A DNA stretch of 64,000 nt from VAZQ01 sp963817015 (GTDB lineage: Bacteria; Pseudomonadota; Alphaproteobacteria; Rhizobiales; Xanthobacteraceae). Location: positions 1 through 64,000 of the forward strand of contig CAWFMV010000014.1 in assembly GCA_963817015.1 (NCBI GenBank), read 5' to 3'. The notes beneath the pieces were generated by a model that saw only the letters and a program-made list of their open reading frames with translations, ran no database searches and was not told the origin of the DNA. Shown here piece by piece: positions 27,543 through 36,492 of this stretch. A program made the translations under genes and the position numbers. How positions within the stretch are numbered: the first letter of the stretch is position 1; the number at the start of each line of letters is the position of its first letter.

Positions 27543-28577
27543 ATGAGGAACAAACGGCTCATGTCGGTTAAGGGCGCGTTGATCGCGGCCCTCCTCGCAA
27601 GCATCTGGGCGGCGGGGCATTTGCGCCCGGCGCTGGCGCAGGACGCTTTCTACCGCGGCAAGACCGTGACGATCGTGGTCGGCTATTCGGCCGGCGGCGG
27701 CTACGACCAGTATGCGCGGCTCGTTGCCCGCCATCTCGGGCGTCACATTCCCGGCCAGCCGAACGTCATCGTCCAGAACATGCCGGGTGCCGCCAGCATG
27801 ACGTCGGTGCGCCATCTCGACGCCAACGCGGCCAAGGACGGCACCGTCATCACCACCTTCGATCCCGGTCTGGTGCTCGAGACCATTGCGGCCCCTGAGA
27901 CATACAAGGTCAGGTTCTCCGACTTCCGATGGGTCGGCACGCTGCTGCGCGACATCCGCATCTGCTACGCCTCGACCGTCAGCGGCATCAAGACCTGGCA
28001 GGAGATGATGAAGCGCAAGGAGTTCCTGATCGGCAATACGGCGCGCGGCTCCAACGCCTATGTGAACGGCGCGATCCTGCGCAAGGTGTTCCGGGCGCCG
28101 GTGCGGCAGATCTCTGGCTATCCGGGCAGCAACGAGCAGCGGCTTGCGCTCGAGCGCGGCGAGCTTGAAGGCAATTGCGGCTCCTGGACCGCGATCCCGC
28201 AGGACTGGATCGTCAATCACAAGATCAACGCGCTGGTGCGCTTCTCGCCCAAGCGGCCCGCCGACATGCCGGCGAGCGTGCCCTTCGTCAACGATCTCGC
28301 CTCGACGCAGGAGCAGAAGGACCTGCTCGACGTGCTCAATGGCTCGGGAGAGCTCGGCCGGCCCTTCATTGTGGCCAAGCTGGTTCCCGCCGAGCGGGTC
28401 GCGGTGCTGCGCGCCGCATTCGAGGCCATGGTGAAGGACGAGAGCTTTCTCAGCGAGGCGCAGAAGCAGAACCTGCTGCTCGATCCGGTGACCGGAGAGG
28501 AAGCAGAAAAGATCATCGCGACCATCTATGCCGCGTCCCCCGAGCTGACGCGACGGGTCAAGGACGTGCTCGAATAG
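27543..28577 (+). CDS. Bug-type periplasmic receptor, FYRGKTV subfamily
   Basis: A 344-residue Bug relative of the long-lead subfamily, with a signal peptide (LIAALLASIWAAGHLRPALA) and then AFYRGKTVTIVVGYSAGGGY, DQYARLVARHLGRHIPG and QNMPGAASMTSV. Ligand-loop phrases GYPGSNEQRLALERGELEG and ALVRFSPKRPADMP are typical of this branch. Starts at ATG 27543 (an overlapping GTG at 27537 is less likely). It precedes the TauD dioxygenase by 16 bases, suggesting an operon with TauD and enoyl-CoA hydratase. Confidence 0.86.
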   Translation: MRNKRLMSVKGALIAALLASIWAAGHLRPALAQDAFYRGKTVTIVVGYSAGGGYDQYARLVARHLGRHIPGQPNVIVQNMPGAASMTSVRHLDANAAKDGTVITTFDPGLVLETIAAPETYKVRFSDFRWVGTLLRDIRICYASTVSGIKTWQEMMKRKEFLIGNTARGSNAYVNGAILRKVFRAPVRQISGYPGSNEQRLALERGELEGNCGSWTAIPQDWIVNHKINALVRFSPKRPADMPASVPFVNDLASTQEQKDLLDVLNGSGELGRPFIVAKLVPAERVAVLRAAFEAMVKDESFLSEAQKQNLLLDPVTGEEAEKIIATIYAASPELTRRVKDVLE

Positions 28578-28592
28578 CCTCGAGGTGCCGAT

Positions 28593-29669
28593 ATGGGTGA
28601 TTTCCGCAGCTTCAAGACCGCCGCGCGTCGGCCCGCCGAGCCGATGCAGCCGGTCGTCGATCCGGCCGACTGGTCGCCCGAAAGCCTGAAGGATGTGGCG
28701 AACTGGAGCTATCGCATCAGCGATCGCGATGCCGATGAGCTCGCGGCTGGGGTGGCGGCGGTCCGGCGTGCCGGCGTGCCCATCGTCGACATCAAGCGCG
28801 AAAGCTTTCCACTCCAAGCGTTCGGCGATGTGCTTACCGATGTGCGGCGTGAGCTTTTGGATGGCCGTGGCATCGTCATGATGCAGAACTTCCCGCTCGA
28901 TCGGTTCGACCGCGAGGAAGCGGCGATCGCCTATGTCGGGCTTGGCGCCTGGCTCGGCGAGACCATGTCGCAGAACAAGCTCGGCCATATCCTCGGCCAC
29001 GTGAAGGATCTCGGCGGCGATTACAACGATCCGCATACGCGCGGCTACATGACCAACGCCGAGATGCGCTTCCATACCGATGCCTGCGACTATGTGGGCC
29101 TGCTCTGCCTGCAGCCGTCGAAGCGCGGCGGCGAGAGCCGGATCGCCAGCTCGGTGACGGTCTATAACCGCATGCTGGAGCGAAGACCCGATCTCGTGAA
29201 AGCTGCTCACCGAGGATTTCTACCGCTCGCGCAGCGGCGAGGTTATCGCCGGGCGAGCTGCCATATTTCAAGCAGCCGATCTTCTCGTTCACGGACGGCT
29301 ATTTCAGCGCGACCGGCGTCGGCGCCGTCATCGACAAGGCGCAGCAGCTGCCCGGCGTGCCGAAGTTCACGCCGGCCCAGAAGGAGGCGGTCGAGGTCTA
29401 TCGGCAGACAGTCGAGGAGTGCGCGCTCGATATCGATTTCCAGCGCGGCGACATCCAGTTCCTCAACAATTTCGTCATGCTGCACACGCGCCGCGAATAC
29501 GAGGACTGGCCGGAGCGAGCACCGCAAGCGCCATCTGCTGCGGCTGTGGCTCTACGATCCCGAAGGCCGCATCATTCCGGCGGAGCAGCGTGCGGGCCGC
29601 TTCGGCCGCGGCGTCGAGATCAAGGGTGTCGCCCGGATCGCGCCGCTCGATGTCGTGGCGGCTGCCTGA
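28593..29669 (+). pseudogene. frameshifted TauD/TfdA-family dioxygenase
   Basis: A 2-oxoglutarate/Fe(II) dioxygenase of about 357 residues. The iron triad is visible as HxD in EMRFHTDACDYVG and the distal His in FVMLHTRREYED. Extra bases at about 29203 (GTGAAAGCTG), 29246 (CCGGGCGAG) and 29514 (GGAGCGAGC) break the frame; taking them out gives KLLTEDFYRSRSGEVIAGEL and a normal ending RIAPLDVVAAA. The Bug receptor lies 16 bases upstream and a hydratase 5 bases downstream. TauD-family enzymes oxidise sulfonates, phenoxy acids or similar; substrate not predicted. Confidence 0.8.
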
Positions 29670-29673
29670 CGCC

Positions 29674-30490
29674 ATGGCTGATACGGTTCTCTACGCCGCC
29701 GACGGCAAGGTCGGCATCGTCACGCTCAATCGGCCCGACAAGCTCAACGCGCTCAGCATGGACATGCGGCTTGCGCTCGCGCGCGAGCTCAAGCGTGCCG
29801 ACGAGGATGCCGCCACCAGCGTGATCGTGCTGCGGGCGGAAGGGCGCAGCTTCTGCGTCGGCTTCGATGTCGGCGGCAGCGGCGGCCATCCGCAGCCGTG
29901 GCGGCACGATGCGCTCAAGTATCACGAGCGGCTGTCGACGAGCTTCCATTGCCTGATGACGCCCTGGACGCTGCGCAAGCCGGTGATCGCCTCGGTGCAG
30001 GGACATGCGCTCGGCGGCGGCTGCGAGCTCGCGATGTTCTGCGATCTCACCATCGCGGCCGAGGACGCGCAGTTTGGCGAGCCGGAGGTGCTGTTCTCGC
30101 AGGTCGGGCCGGCCGTGCTGATGCCGTTCATCATCGGCCACAAGCGTGCTCGCGAGCTGATCTATTTCGGCGACCGCATCGACGCCAAGCGCGCGCTCGA
30201 GATCGGCATGATCAACCGCATCGTGCCGCCGCAGGAGCTTGCGGCTGCCACCATGAAATATGCCCGCCGTCTTGCCGCTGATCGCGCCCGAGGCGCTCGC
30301 CGCGGCCAAGCTTGCGGTCAACCGCGGGCTCGATGCGGCGGGCTTCCGCAACGCGCTCAATGCCGGCCTCGATGTGCTGGCGCCGCTCTACGCGGCGACG
30401 ACCGAGGTCGGGCGCGAATTCGACGCGATCAAGGCGCGCGACGGCCTCAAGGCCGCGCTCGCCTGGCGCAAGAAGCAGTTCGAGGAGTAG
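29674..30490 (+). pseudogene. frameshifted enoyl-CoA hydratase/isomerase
   Basis: A crotonase-family protein of about 271 residues, distinct from the one at 21.7 kb. IVTLNRPDKLNALSMDMRLA starts the fold, RSFCVGFDVGGSG and QGHALGGGCELAMFCDLTIA are the oxyanion-hole region. One shift near 30272 moves the ending APEALAAAKLAVNRGLDAAG. ATG 29674 lies 5 bases after the dioxygenase stop. Co-transcribed with receptor and dioxygenase, it should act on the CoA ester of a substrate imported by that receptor (inference). Confidence 0.78.
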
Positions 30491-30522
30491 TCAGCGGTGG
30501 CATATTCGTCTCCGATGGCGTC

Positions 30523-30551
30523 TTGAACCCTTGTACCCCTACGGCTATTTT
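30523..30551 (+). promoter_or_regulatory. sigma-70-like promoter of the toxin-antitoxin pair
   Basis: TTGAAC at 30523-30528 and TATTTT at 30546-30551 are separated by 17 bases, a good match to the -35/-10 layout, 26 bases upstream of the antitoxin ATG. Confidence 0.5.
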
Positions 30552-30577
30552 GGGCCATAGTGCAACGAGCGACATCG

Positions 30578-30796
30578 ATGAGCGACTTAACAAAGGCACT
30601 GGGCGCGCAGGCACGAGAGCTGAGCCCATCGGACCGTATCGCGCTGGTCGAGGATGTTCTCGACAGCCTGGACAGGAGTGATTCGCGGCTCGATGACCTC
30701 TGGACGACTGAAGCCAAGGATCGGTTGGCCGCCTACCGGCGCGGCGAGCTTACGGCGAAAGATCTCAACGACATCATCGCCAAATATAGGCCGTGA
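30578..30796 (+). CDS. addiction-module antitoxin (TIGR02574 type)
   Basis: A 72-residue antitoxin of the putative addiction module component family. ELSPSDRIALVEDVLDSLD is the conserved helix and WTTEAKDRLAAYRRGEL the C-terminal toxin-binding part. ATG 30578 is used. Its last codons overlap the toxin start as GTGA, showing translational coupling. It should bind and neutralise the toxin below and repress the common promoter. Confidence 0.82.
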   Translation: MSDLTKALGAQARELSPSDRIALVEDVLDSLDRSDSRLDDLWTTEAKDRLAAYRRGELTAKDLNDIIAKYRP

Positions 30797-31089
30797 CCGC
30801 TCGATTCCTGGACATTGCGGAGATCGAGCTCGATGAGGCCATTCGCTGGTATGATGCGCAGGCTCTCGGGCTCGGCGATGCCTTCCTTGTTGAAGTACTA
30901 GCCGCCGTTCATCGCATCACGCTCTATCCAGTGGCTTGGCATCTGCTGGGTGATGGCGTTCGGCGTTGTCGACTCACCCGGTTCCCGTACGGACTGATCT
31001 ATACGGTCGACAAGAACGACATTCTGGTGCTCGCGGTTGCCCACCTGCACAGACAGCCGGACTACTGGCGTGATCGGCTCAAGACTTAG
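30793..31089 (+). CDS. ParE/RelE-superfamily toxin
   Basis: A 98-residue toxin of the type II ParE/RelE fold. Features: EIELDEAIRWYDAQALGLGD, VHRITLYPVAWHLLGDG, CRLTRFPYGLIYTVDKNDIL and a C-terminal AHLHRQPDYWRDRL, the usual ParE ending. GTG 30793 overlaps the antitoxin stop by 4 bases. The module stands alone between two catabolic operons and may stabilise this stretch of chromosome (inference). Convergent with the amidohydrolase. Confidence 0.84.
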   Translation: MTARFLDIAEIELDEAIRWYDAQALGLGDAFLVEVLAAVHRITLYPVAWHLLGDGVRRCRLTRFPYGLIYTVDKNDILVLAVAHLHRQPDYWRDRLKT

Positions 31090-31114
31090 CGCGACCGTAA
31101 CTGGACAAGCCCGC

Positions 31115-32356
31115 TCATTCCGCCGCCACCCGCGCCGCCTTGCGGGCGAGCTTCACCGGTGACATCACCGGATCGAGCTTGAACAGCTTCTGCGCATTGC
31201 CGCCGAGGATCGCGCGCTTGGCGCTCATATCGAGGAACGGCAGATCGTAGATCGTCGACGGCAGGTCCATGTCCCAGTGCGGATAGTCGGACGAATAGAG
31301 CAGCTGCGTCGGCGCATTGATCATCTCGAATGTCAGCTCGAGCGCCTTGCGGTTGTCGACCATCTCCATCGGCTGCGAGCTGTAATACATCTCGCGCATG
31401 TATTCGCTCGGCTTCCGTTTGAGCAGTGGCGCGTCCGAGGTGCGCATCATGAACTCGTTGTCGAAGCGCTGCATCATGAATGGAATCCAGGCGAGCCCGC
31501 TCTCGATCCAGATGCGTCTTGAGCTTCGGGAAGCGCTCCGGCATCCCGTTCACCAGCCAGTTGGCCATGTGCACCATGTTGGACCAGGTGAAGCCGAGCC
31601 CGTGCACCGCGATGAACCGGTTGGTCAGCGCCAGGCTCTGGTCTGCCCAGTTGAAGCCGGCGTGAAAACCGATCGGCAGGCCGCGCTCCTGCAGCGCCGC
31701 ATAGGTCTTCATGTAGGGATTTTCGTAGTTCTTGCGGTAGTGCGTCGACGTGACCATGAAGCCGACCACGCCTTTGCGGTCGCCGAATTCCTGCACCATC
31801 TGGTAGCAGGCGTCCGGATCGTTGAACGGCAGATAGAGCATCGACTTGATGCGCGGCGCGTGCGCCAGCACGCGCTCGCAGAGCCAGCGATTGTAGGCGC
31901 GCGCAAGCTCGATTTCGACTTCGACGCGCGGGACAGTTGGACAGATTGAGCATCGGCGTCGGGAACAGCACCGCGACGTCGATGCCCATCGCATCCATCC
32001 AGCGCTCGGTCAGCGTGATGTCGCGGTGCGGCGATGGCGGCACGCGTCTCGGTCTTGCGCAGCGGATAGCGGGTGATGCGGCCCGGCGATCTCCTGGTAG
32101 GAGCCGTCTCGGCGAGGTGATGCCGCCGCGCGACATGCCCTGGATACAGCGCCTCCTGCGCGCATCACCGGGTTGTCCGATGTATTGCGTGATCTCCTTG
32201 AACGACTCGGTCTCGTAGTGATGCGAATCGACGTCGACGATGAAGAGATCTTCGTAGTGGCGCTCGATCGCCTGATCGACGGCATTGCGCAGCAGCGTCC
32301 GGGTGTCGAATTCCTCGCTGGCGAGATCGCGAACCGATCTTGATCTGCTCGTTCAT
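31115..32356 (-). pseudogene. frameshifted amidohydrolase (Amidohydro_2), copy 2
   Basis: A paralogue of the gene at 14932-16158, about 400 residues if repaired. Fragments in order on the minus strand: MNEQIKIGSR, YEDLFIVDVDSHHYETESF (another frame), RDITLTERWMDAMGIDVAVL, VGFMVTSTHYRKNYENPYMK, GFHAGFNWADQSLALTNRF, and SDYPHWDMDLPSTIYDLPFL, the last with the catalytic Asp. Five or more shifts occur between 31490 and 32330. The start at 32356 is 17 bases after the Rieske stop. Same family as copy 1, so probably the same reaction type on a different substrate. Confidence 0.78.
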
Positions 32357-32373
32357 GGCGTCTTAGGTCCGTG

Positions 32374-32742
32374 TCAAACTGCGACGTAGATCTCGCCGTT
32401 GCGTTGCACCACTTCGTATTTCTTCAGGCGGACGCGCCGGTCGACCACGTGGCATCCGTCCGACAGATGAAACTCGTAGCCGTGCCAGGGGCAGACGATG
32501 TGCATGTCGTCCTCGTCGAAGCGCTGGCCGAGATAGACGCCGCCTTCGCCGATCAGGTCGACCACCTGCGGCAGCTTGAGGCCCTCGCAGACCGGACCGC
32601 CCTGATGCGGGCAGAGGTTGCGGTAGGCGTAGTAGCTGCCCTTGTGGCGGATCACGCCGATCTCGACCGGCCCGACCTTGATCAGCCGCACGTCGCCGTC
32701 GGCGATTTCGCCTTCCCGGCACACCAGCACTTCGTCAGCCAT
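32374..32742 (-). CDS. Rieske [2Fe-2S] ferredoxin-like protein, copy 2
   Basis: A 122-residue paralogue of the Rieske protein at 14192. Cluster ligands are Cys44/His46 in NLCPHQGG and Cys84/His87 in CPWHGYEF, again 37 residues apart, the same unusually long loop as in copy 1. The gene sits between a UbiD-type decarboxylase (44 bases upstream) and the amidohydrolase (17 bases downstream). Electron donor and acceptor are unknown. A role as the ferredoxin of a missing oxygenase, or as a binding protein for the hydrolase, are both possible. Confidence 0.87.
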   Translation of the reverse strand: MADEVLVCREGEIADGDVRLIKVGPVEIGVIRHKGSYYAYRNLCPHQGGPVCEGLKLPQVVDLIGEGGVYLGQRFDEDDMHIVCPWHGYEFHLSDGCHVVDRRVRLKKYEVVQRNGEIYVAV

Positions 32743-32786
32743 GCGTTACACTCTATTCGCTTGTTTCTTTCGTCCGTTGGCCTTGG

Positions 32787-34166
32787 CTATCGCCGCCATT
32801 CGTCAAGCTCGGGCATCGCGAAGTCCTCCCAGCCCGGCACGTCGGCGACCTCCGAGAACGGCTTGCCGAATGGCCGCGTCGCGTCGACGCCGATGCCGGA
32901 GGCGGTGCGCATCGGCCGCGCCTTGGTGGGATCGTCGATCGAGGGATCGGACGGGCCCGACGGGATGCTGCTCGACCATGATCGCGTCCTGCTGCGGCTG
33001 GGTGCGGAACGCCATCGCCCATTCGACATCGGAGGAGCTGTGCACGTCGATATCGGGATCGACCACGATGGTCCATTTCGGCCGGATGTTGCTCGCCATC
33101 GCGGCCAGGATCACCTGGCGGGCCTCGCCCGCAAAGCGCTGCTGCATCGAGATCACGACGTAGAACGATACGCCGGCTGACGCACGCACCGACACGTCCA
33201 CGATGGTCGGGAACTGGCGCCTGAGCGCCCTAAGGAACGAGGCCTCGAACGGGATCTGCTTGAGGATGTGGTTCTCGGTGACCGGCTTGCCGGTGAGCAG
33301 ACCCTGGAAGATCGCGCTTGTGGCGATGCGTGATGGCGGTGACGCGCCCGACCGGCTTGAGCGACGGCGGCGTGTAGTAGCCGGTATATTCGCCGAGCGG
33401 CCCTTCCATCACGGTCTTGTTCATGTCGACCTCGAACTCGATCACCACCTCGGAGGTGGCCGGAACTTCGATGTCGCAGGTCTTGCAGCGCGTGAGCTCG
33501 ACCGGCGCGCCGCGCAAGCCGCCCGGCGACCTCCCAGTCGTTGGTGGTGTCGGAAACCTGCACCTGGCAGGTATAGGCAAGGATCGGATCGACGCCGATG
33601 ATCAGCGCGGCCTTGGGCGTGACGCCGAGCTTCTGGCACTTGGCGAGATGTTTGCCGAAGCGATGGTTCGGCTGCGCCGAAAACGAGAAGGTGTCCTTGC
33701 CGAGGATCAGGAAACGATAGTGGCCGATGTCGGGAACGCCGGTCTCCGGGTCCTTCGACACCACGATGCCGGGCGTGATGTAGGGGCCGCCGTCCTTCGG
33801 GCTGTAGGTCGGGATCGGGAAGCGCGTGATGTCGATATCGCGCTCGATGACGACCTCGTGGCAGGGCGCGCCGCCGTTGCGCATGACCGGCGCGATCGGG
33901 TTGTCGAGGCCGTCGAGCACCTTCTGCAGGATCGTCTTCTCGTCGGCCTCGAATGCGAGCAGCGCCTTGCTGCGGGTCGAGTAGACGCCGCAGACCAGCG
34001 GGAAATCGGTTCCGTTCTGGTTGAATACAATGCCCGGGCCCTGCCGCCGGTAGCTCTGCTTCATCGCCTTGCCGACATCGGTGAGCGCGATCGGCCGGTT
34101 GACGTCGATGAGTTCGCCGTGCTGGCGCAGCGTGTCGAGGAACTGGCGGAAGTCGTGGTACGGCAT
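32787..34166 (-). pseudogene. frameshifted UbiD-family decarboxylase, copy 1
   Basis: A prenyl-FMN-dependent (UbiD-type) aromatic acid or acrylic acid decarboxylase, about 455 residues when repaired. DMPYHDFRQFLDTLRQHGEL starts the family, RDIDITRFPIPTYSPKDGG and GPYITPGIVVSKDPETG are typical, and the ending reads DVPGWEDFAMPELDEWRR. Shifts lie near 32960, 33195, 33320 and 33520 (at the last, GCCGGGCGGC stands for GCCGGCGGC). ATG 34166 follows TGGAG. It heads an operon with Rieske and amidohydrolase and is divergent from a Bug receptor. Confidence 0.8.
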
Positions 34167-34305
34167 GTCGGTCTCCAGGCCAGCGGTCTCACCCTGGATG
34201 ATCGAGCGCGACAAAAATCCGCCCCGGTGCAATGGTGAGCCTTGCCTCGTCATGCCATTATCAGGAAGCGGGAGCAACATGCGCGGGTATTTGGGAAGGC
34301 GGAAC

Positions 34306-35283
34306 ATGATCCGGTTTATATTGGCGTTGGCGCTCTGCCTCGTGACGCTCCCGTTCGCGTCGCAGCAAGGCTGGGCGCAGCAGGGCTGGCCCGACAAGCC
34401 GATCCGTGTGATCGTGCCATTGCCGGCCGGATCAGCCGTCGACGTGGTCGGCCGGCTGATCATGACCAAGCTCGGCGAGCGGCTCGGGCAGATCATGGTG
34501 CTCGAGAACCGGGCCGGAGCCTCGGGAGCGCTCGCCTCGGAGGCGATCGCCAAGGCGGCACCGGACGGCTACACGCTCGGGATGGCGACCTCGACCACGC
34601 ATGTCACCACCGCCATTCTAAACGCCAAGCTGCCATATGATCCGGTGAAGGATTTTGCACCGGTCGCGCTGATCGGTTTGGTGCCCTATACGCTCGCGGT
34701 CGCGCCAAAGCTTCCGGCCAACAATCTCAAGGAGCTGCTGGCGCTCGCGAAGGCCAAGCCGAAGATGTTGAACTATTCCTCGGTCGGCAACGCCAGCCAG
34801 GCGTATCTCGCGACCGAGCTGATGAGCACGATGGCGGGCGTTGAGCTCAACCATGTGCCCTATCGCACATCGAGCCAGGCCATCCTCGACCTTGCCGAGG
34901 GTCGCATCGACATCACGTTCGGCCTTCTTGCCACGATGCTGCCGCTGCTCAAGGAGGGTCGCATCCGCGCGCTAGCGGTGACCACCGAGAAGCGCACTGA
35001 AGACATTCCCGATGTGCCGACCATGGCGGAAGCCGGGTTGCCGGGTTTTGAAGCGTCGCTCTGGTTTGCGGTGGTGGCGCCGGCAGCGCTGCCGCCCGCG
35101 TTGCTCACACGGCTTAACCGCGAGATCAACGCCATTCTCACCGAGCCCGAGGTGAAGCGCGTGCTCTCTGCGCAAGCTATCACGGTCGAGCTGAGGACAC
35201 CCGAGGCGTTGCGCGAGCTGATCCGCGTCGACATCGAGAAGTGGCGCGCGATCGCGCTGAAGGCGGGCGTGAAGCCGGAGTGA
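34306..35283 (+). CDS. Bug/TctC periplasmic substrate receptor
   Basis: A 325-residue Bug receptor with signal peptide ILALALCLVTLPFASQQGWA, then KPIRVIVPLPAGSAVDVVGR, ENRAGASGALASE and PDGYTLGMATSTT. The start at 34306 follows GGAAGG; an in-frame ATG at 34279 with GGGAG is an alternative that adds nine residues. It is divergent from the UbiD-Rieske-amidohydrolase operon across 139 bases, which suggests the ligand is the substrate of that pathway (inference). Confidence 0.88.
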   Translation: MIRFILALALCLVTLPFASQQGWAQQGWPDKPIRVIVPLPAGSAVDVVGRLIMTKLGERLGQIMVLENRAGASGALASEAIAKAAPDGYTLGMATSTTHVTTAILNAKLPYDPVKDFAPVALIGLVPYTLAVAPKLPANNLKELLALAKAKPKMLNYSSVGNASQAYLATELMSTMAGVELNHVPYRTSSQAILDLAEGRIDITFGLLATMLPLLKEGRIRALAVTTEKRTEDIPDVPTMAEAGLPGFEASLWFAVVAPAALPPALLTRLNREINAILTEPEVKRVLSAQAITVELRTPEALRELIRVDIEKWRAIALKAGVKPE

Positions 35284-35304
35284 TTGGCATGGTCTCTCGA
35301 TCGG

Positions 35305-35400
35305 TCATGCCCGCGAAAGCGGGCATCCAGTAATCGCTAACGTTGATGTCATCCAGAGTGGACGGTGTTTACTGGATCGTCCGCTTTCGCGGACGATGAC
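35305..35400. repeat. paired palindromic repeat, CCCGC-AAGCGGG family
   Basis: Hairpin TGCCCGCGAAAGCGGGCA at 35308-35325 and hairpin CGTCCGCTTTCGCGGACG at 35378-35395 are joined by sequences that are themselves inversely repeated (ATCCAGTAA and TTTACTGGAT). Lies downstream of the Bug gene and could act as a terminator. Confidence 0.65.
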
Positions 35401-35428
35401 ACCGAGAGTCATTGCCCAACATCGACCG

Positions 35429-36492
35429 CTACAACCCCAACAGCCGTTTCGCATTCCCGCCGGCAACAGCCGCCACAGCTGCCGCATCCAGTCCCGCCGA
35501 CGCCACGTGGCCGATCGGATCGTAGTCCGCCATGTCGAACGGATAGTCGGTTCCCATGATCACATGGTCGGCGCCATAGAGCCGCACCAGCTCCGCAAGC
35601 TGCTCTGGCGTGAACACGACGGAATCGAAATAGATCTTCTTGAGATAGCTGGTCGGCGGATGCGGCAGCGTGCCATGTGCGTCCGAGCGCGCGCCCCAGG
35701 CGTGATCAATGCGGCCCGGATAGGCGCCGAGATAACCGCCGCCGTGCACGGCGAGAATTTTCAAGTTCGGATGGCGCTCGAGCACGCCGTCGAAGATCAG
35801 GTAATGCAGTGCGATCGTGGTCTCGAGCGGATTGCCGATCGTGTTGCTGAACGAGAAGCGCGCGAACCGCTTGCCTTCGGTAAAGCCGGAACGGATGCAG
35901 CAGTATGAGCGCGCCGAGCTCCTCGGCCTTCTTCCAGAACGGCTCGAACGCAGGGTCGGACAGCTCGCGTCCGGCCACGTTGGTGAGGATTTGGACGCCC
36001 TTGAGCCCAAGCTTGCCGACGCAGCGCTCCAGCTCCTTGGCGGCTTCGTTGCCGTCCGGCATCGGCACGCTGCCGAGGCCGGCAAAGCGATCCGGCTTCT
36101 TGCGGACGAACTCGGCGATGCCGTCATTGACCATGCGCGCCGCCTCGACCGCGATCTCGACCGGCACGGTGTAGTAGCATTGCGGCGGCGGCGGCATCAC
36201 GAGCTGGAAATCGATCCCCATGGCGTCAAGCTCGGTGAGCCTGCGTGTCATGCGAGGTGATGCGCTCGCGGATGTCCGATTCCTGCTTCTGGTTGAGCGC
36301 GCGCGTCTCCGGCGTCGCATGCAGCACCAGCGGATTGGTCATCGGATCGAGATGCGGCTTCACGAACGCCGCCGCCGCCGGCACCGCGACATGCGAGTGG
36401 ATGTCGACGGTGATGCTCTGCGGCCGCGCCTCGCGGCCCGGCTTGCCATGCCGGCGTGCGGCCGTGGGCTCGTATTTGTTCCATTGCGTCAT
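35429..36492 (-). pseudogene. frameshifted ACMSD-like amidohydrolase
   Basis: An amidohydrolase of about 353 residues of the aminocarboxymuconate-semialdehyde decarboxylase-like group. VDIHSHVAVPAAAAF gives the first metal His pair; LHPFRLYRRQ, LAVHGGGYLGAYPGRIDHAW and MGTDYPFDM give the others and the catalytic Asp. Shifts near 35895 and 36247. ATG 36492 overlaps the hydrolase stop by 4 bases (ATGA), so it is translationally coupled to the CocE-type hydrolase. Metal-dependent, non-oxidative decarboxylation of a 5-6 carbon or aromatic acid is likely (inference). Confidence 0.8.

Noticed and set aside
27528..29210. Minus-strand open frame of 560 codons
   Set aside because: Antisense to the Bug receptor and TauD genes, which carry signal peptide and iron motifs; the reverse frame has no recognisable domain.
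28593..29669. Programmed ribosomal frameshifting in TauD and others
   Set aside because: Shifts occur at many places per gene, at differing sequences without slippery sites, and occur in unrelated families; sequence error is simpler.
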